Part shown: piece by piece, positions 6,519 through 8,112 of the stretch
How positions within the stretch are numbered: position 1 is the stretch's first letter
Layout: each line of letters starts with the position of its first letter
Origin: JAVJPJ01 sp040217295
Lineage (GTDB): Bacteria; Pseudomonadota; Alphaproteobacteria; Rhodobacterales; Rhodobacteraceae
Assembly: GCA_964460185.1 (NCBI GenBank)
Contig: CAYWTM010000137.1
Span: forward strand, 1 to 8,112
Direction: 5' to 3'
Length of the DNA: 8,112 bases
The notes under the pieces: model-generated
Database searches by the model: none
What the model was told of the DNA's origin: nothing
Seen by the model: the letters and a program-made list of their open reading frames with translations, nothing else
Program-made: the position numbers and the translations under genes

Positions 6519-7517
6519 TCAGGTGAAAATCGCCTCGATCCGCGCCAACGTGGCGTTTGACACGTCGACCCCCTCGGTCAGGGCGCGGGCGCGCTTGGCC
6601 CGTCGTCCGTCACCGGGCAGGCGTGCGCCGTCTTGCTCCCGGATCGCCTCGAGCAATGCGGTCATGCGGTCGGCAAATCCGCCGGTGCCGGCATCTGGAT
6701 CAATCGCGATGAAACATTGGCCCGTTCTGGGGGGGCCACCGGCCGTGCCGGAAAAGGGCGACGCATCCTTGCCCAGAACCGCGCCCGCCAAGGCCGCTGC
6801 CATGACCTCTGTCAACAGGGCAATGCCCACGCCCTTGTAGCCGCCCGAGGGCGCCATCGAACCGGTCAGCCCGATCTTGGCGTCCGTCGTCGGGTTCCCG
6901 TTGGGATCCAGCGCCCACCCTTGGGGAATGGGTTTGTCCTCGCGGGCGTGTTTCATCACCTCGGATTTCGCGATGGTCGAGGCGGATTGGTCGATCAGCA
7001 ATCCGTCCGCCCCCGGTGTCGCCAGCGAAAACGGGTTGGTGCCCACCACCGGTTTCGCCCCGCCCGACGGCGCAATGGACGCGGGCGCGTTGGTGAAGCC
7101 CAAGCCGACGAGGCCGGCCTCTGCCAGCCTGGCGGTGTGAATGCCCAGAACCCCGCAGTTATAGCTGTTGCGGATCAGCAGGGCGGCAATGCCCTGTTCG
7201 CGTGCGAGCGGGATCAGCCGTGCGAACCCCATGTCGATCGCGGCATGGGCAAAGCCGGTCGCCGCGTCCACCTGCAATACGCCCGGGCGGGTGTGGTCCA
7301 GCAGCGGTGTAGCGTGACCGTCGACCTTTCCGCATTGCACGTGTTCGGCGTAGATCGGGATATAGGCCAGACCGTGGCTGGCCACCCCGTCGGCCTCGGT
7401 CGCGGCAGTGGCTGCGGCCAGTGGGCGGGCATTGGCCTCGGCCGTGCCGGCGCTTACAAGTGCCCGAAAGGCGAGGTCTTCGATCTGCTCAAGGCTCAGG
7501 CGCGTCGTGTCTGCCAT
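6519..7517 (-). CDS. Ldh2 / malate-L-lactate dehydrogenase family oxidoreductase
   Basis: Predicted NAD(P)-dependent dehydrogenase of 332 residues, normal length for the Ldh2 family (YbiC, AllD, DpkA, ComC), which acts on 2-hydroxy acids or cyclic imines. Landmarks: the conserved His48 in ADGVASHGLAYIP, the nucleotide-binding loop PVVGTNPFSLATP, KSEVMKHA, PIPQGWALDPNG, and SGGYKGVGIALLTEVMAAALAGA near the C-terminus. The segment that is usually SHHFG or NHFG reads NSYNCGVLG (117-125) here; as far as I recall this resembles sulfolactate-dehydrogenase-like members. ATG 7517 follows AGGAG (plus-strand 7525-7529) by 7 nt, and this site abuts the stop of the upstream DUF3726-like gene, so the two are probably co-transcribed. 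It converges on the BKACE gene with a 45-nt gap. Because its family uses 2-hydroxy acids, it is not an obvious carnitine (3-hydroxy) dehydrogenase. The substrate is unknown. Confidence 0.9.
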   Translation of the reverse strand: MADTTRLSLEQIEDLAFRALVSAGTAEANARPLAAATAATEADGVASHGLAYIPIYAEHVQCGKVDGHATPLLDHTRPGVLQVDAATGFAHAAIDMGFARLIPLAREQGIAALLIRNSYNCGVLGIHTARLAEAGLVGLGFTNAPASIAPSGGAKPVVGTNPFSLATPGADGLLIDQSASTIAKSEVMKHAREDKPIPQGWALDPNGNPTTDAKIGLTGSMAPSGGYKGVGIALLTEVMAAALAGAVLGKDASPFSGTAGGPPRTGQCFIAIDPDAGTGGFADRMTALLEAIREQDGARLPGDGRRAKRARALTEGVDVSNATLARIEAIFT

Positions 7518-7529
7518 GTCGGCACTCCT

Positions 7530-8066
7530 TCAGTCGTTGTCGGTCAATCCCGCGCCCGCGCCGGCCTGGCGCGAGGCCTCGGTCGCGGGGGCATAGGTGC
7601 GGTGCGCCAGCGCGTTCAGAACCGCCCAGGCAGCCGGATCGGGATGGGCGCGGCTGGCCAACTTTCGGGGTGATGCGGCGCGAGTGGACAGGGCGATGCA
7701 AAGATCGGACGGGACCTGCGGAAAATCCGAAAGCGTTGCCGCCCCGGGACCAAGGATCGTGATGTGTCCGCCCCCCGCATCGATGCGAACGGCGACTTTC
7801 AGAAGGCGCGACATGTCCGCGACGAAAGGCACGATCAGCAGCGGGCAGGCAACCCGTTGCAGCGCGATCGGGGTGGCGGCCAGATCAAGGGCCGCGCATC
7901 TGTCCAGCAGCGCAAGGCCTGTCTGCAAGGGGCAAAGCGGCCCGTCCTCAGCCCGCCAGACAGTGCCGTCGATGACGGGCGCAGACCTGTGCGCGCCGGC
8001 ATTGGCCAGCAGATCGGCCAGCGCCGCGCATCCGTCCAGCCCCATGGCGCACAAACCCTCGACCGC
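7530..8066 (-). CDS. DUF3726-like protein of unknown function, N-terminus missing
   Basis: About 179 genuine residues can be read, from AVEGLCAMGLDG to the C-terminal EASRQAGAGAGLTDND, which I recognise as typical of DUF3726 proteins. No catalytic motif, signal peptide or membrane segment is evident; the protein is Ala/Leu-rich and looks cytoplasmic. Function is unknown. Its stop lies 12 nt before the Ldh2-family ATG, with that gene's Shine-Dalgarno overlapping the junction, so a shared operon and linked function are likely. The frame stays open to the window edge, but beyond about 8066 it reads through an inverted repeat and then sequencing adapter, giving the tell-tale VCSSDL peptide from a GTG at 8099. 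That GTG is not a real start. The true N-terminus, probably a few dozen residues, is lost. The family call is from memory of its C-terminal motif. Confidence 0.7.
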   Translation of the reverse strand, partial: AVEGLCAMGLDGCAALADLLANAGAHRSAPVIDGTVWRAEDGPLCPLQTGLALLDRCAALDLAATPIALQRVACPLLIVPFVADMSRLLKVAVRIDAGGGHITILGPGAATLSDFPQVPSDLCIALSTRAASPRKLASRAHPDPAAWAVLNALAHRTYAPATEASRQAGAGAGLTDND

Positions 8067-8082
8067 GCGCCATGGGGCTGGA
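8035..8082. repeat. Perfect 16-bp inverted repeat abutting adapter, probable fold-back artefact
   Basis: The left arm 8035-8050 (tccagccccatggcgc) is exactly the reverse complement of the right arm 8067-8082, with a 16-nt loop between. The right arm ends at the base before the adapter. The left arm fits the DUF3726-like reading frame (AMGLDG), while the right arm encodes residues (PAPWR) that do not look like the family. The simplest reading is that the right arm was copied from the left during library preparation. Confidence 0.75.
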
Positions 8083-8112
8083 AGATCGGAAGAGCACACG
8101 TCTGAACTCCAG
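8083..8112 (+). other. Illumina TruSeq adapter sequence (contamination)
   Basis: All 30 final bases, beginning AGATCGGAAGAGC and continuing ACACGTCTGAACTCCAG, match the standard TruSeq read-1 adapter. On the minus strand it translates to ...DVCSSDL, a familiar marker of adapter contamination in predicted proteins. It is not genomic and indicates the end of an untrimmed contig. Confidence 0.98.

Noticed and set aside
8067..8099. GTG-started N-terminus MCSSDLPAPWR for the DUF3726-like protein
   Set aside because: It is the translation of adapter plus the fold-back arm; CSSDL is a known adapter-derived peptide.

Overview
The window is GC-rich alphaproteobacterial chromosome. Gene content and protein style suggest Rhodobacterales (Roseobacter-type Rhodobacteraceae); this is an inference from remembered homologues, not a search. 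Coding density is very high and no RNA genes, CRISPR arrays or mobile elements were seen. The right edge ends in an Illumina adapter, so the window probably reaches the end of a draft contig.

Layout, left to right: (1) 1-402, minus: N-terminal third of 4-hydroxyphenylpyruvate dioxygenase, cut by the window edge. (2) 541-1506, minus: a GlxA/CdhR-type regulator (DJ-1/PfpI-like domain plus AraC helix-turn-helix). (3) 1575-6473, plus: a tightly packed four-gene operon of acyl-CoA dehydrogenase, ADP-forming acyl-CoA ligase (fused alpha/beta, ATP-grasp), a CaiD-like carnitinyl-CoA dehydratase, and a BKACE beta-keto acid cleavage enzyme. Junctions are 1 nt apart, a 4-nt overlap, and 3 nt apart. (4) 6519-7517 and 7530 to the right edge, minus: an Ldh2-family NAD(P)-dependent 2-hydroxyacid dehydrogenase preceded by a DUF3726-like protein whose N-terminus is lost. 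This pair is convergent with the operon.

Working hypothesis: the four-gene operon breaks down a trimethylammonium acid, most likely gamma-butyrobetaine, crotonobetaine or carnitine. The ligase would make the CoA thioester, the dehydrogenase would introduce the 2,3 double bond, the CaiD-like enzyme would hydrate crotonobetainyl-CoA to carnitinyl-CoA, and BKACE would cleave 3-dehydrocarnitine with acetyl-CoA to betainyl-CoA plus acetoacetate. The divergent GlxA/CdhR-type regulator fits this. A CoA-dependent gamma-butyrobetaine to glycine betaine route of this kind is already described in Sinorhizobium meliloti, so the pathway is probably not new. A carnitine dehydrogenase/thioesterase, needed to link the CaiD and BKACE steps, is not present here.

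The last ~46 bases are not trustworthy genomic sequence. Positions 8083-8112 match the TruSeq adapter, and they are immediately preceded by a perfect 16-bp inverted repeat (8035-8050 / 8067-8082) that looks like a fold-back library artefact.
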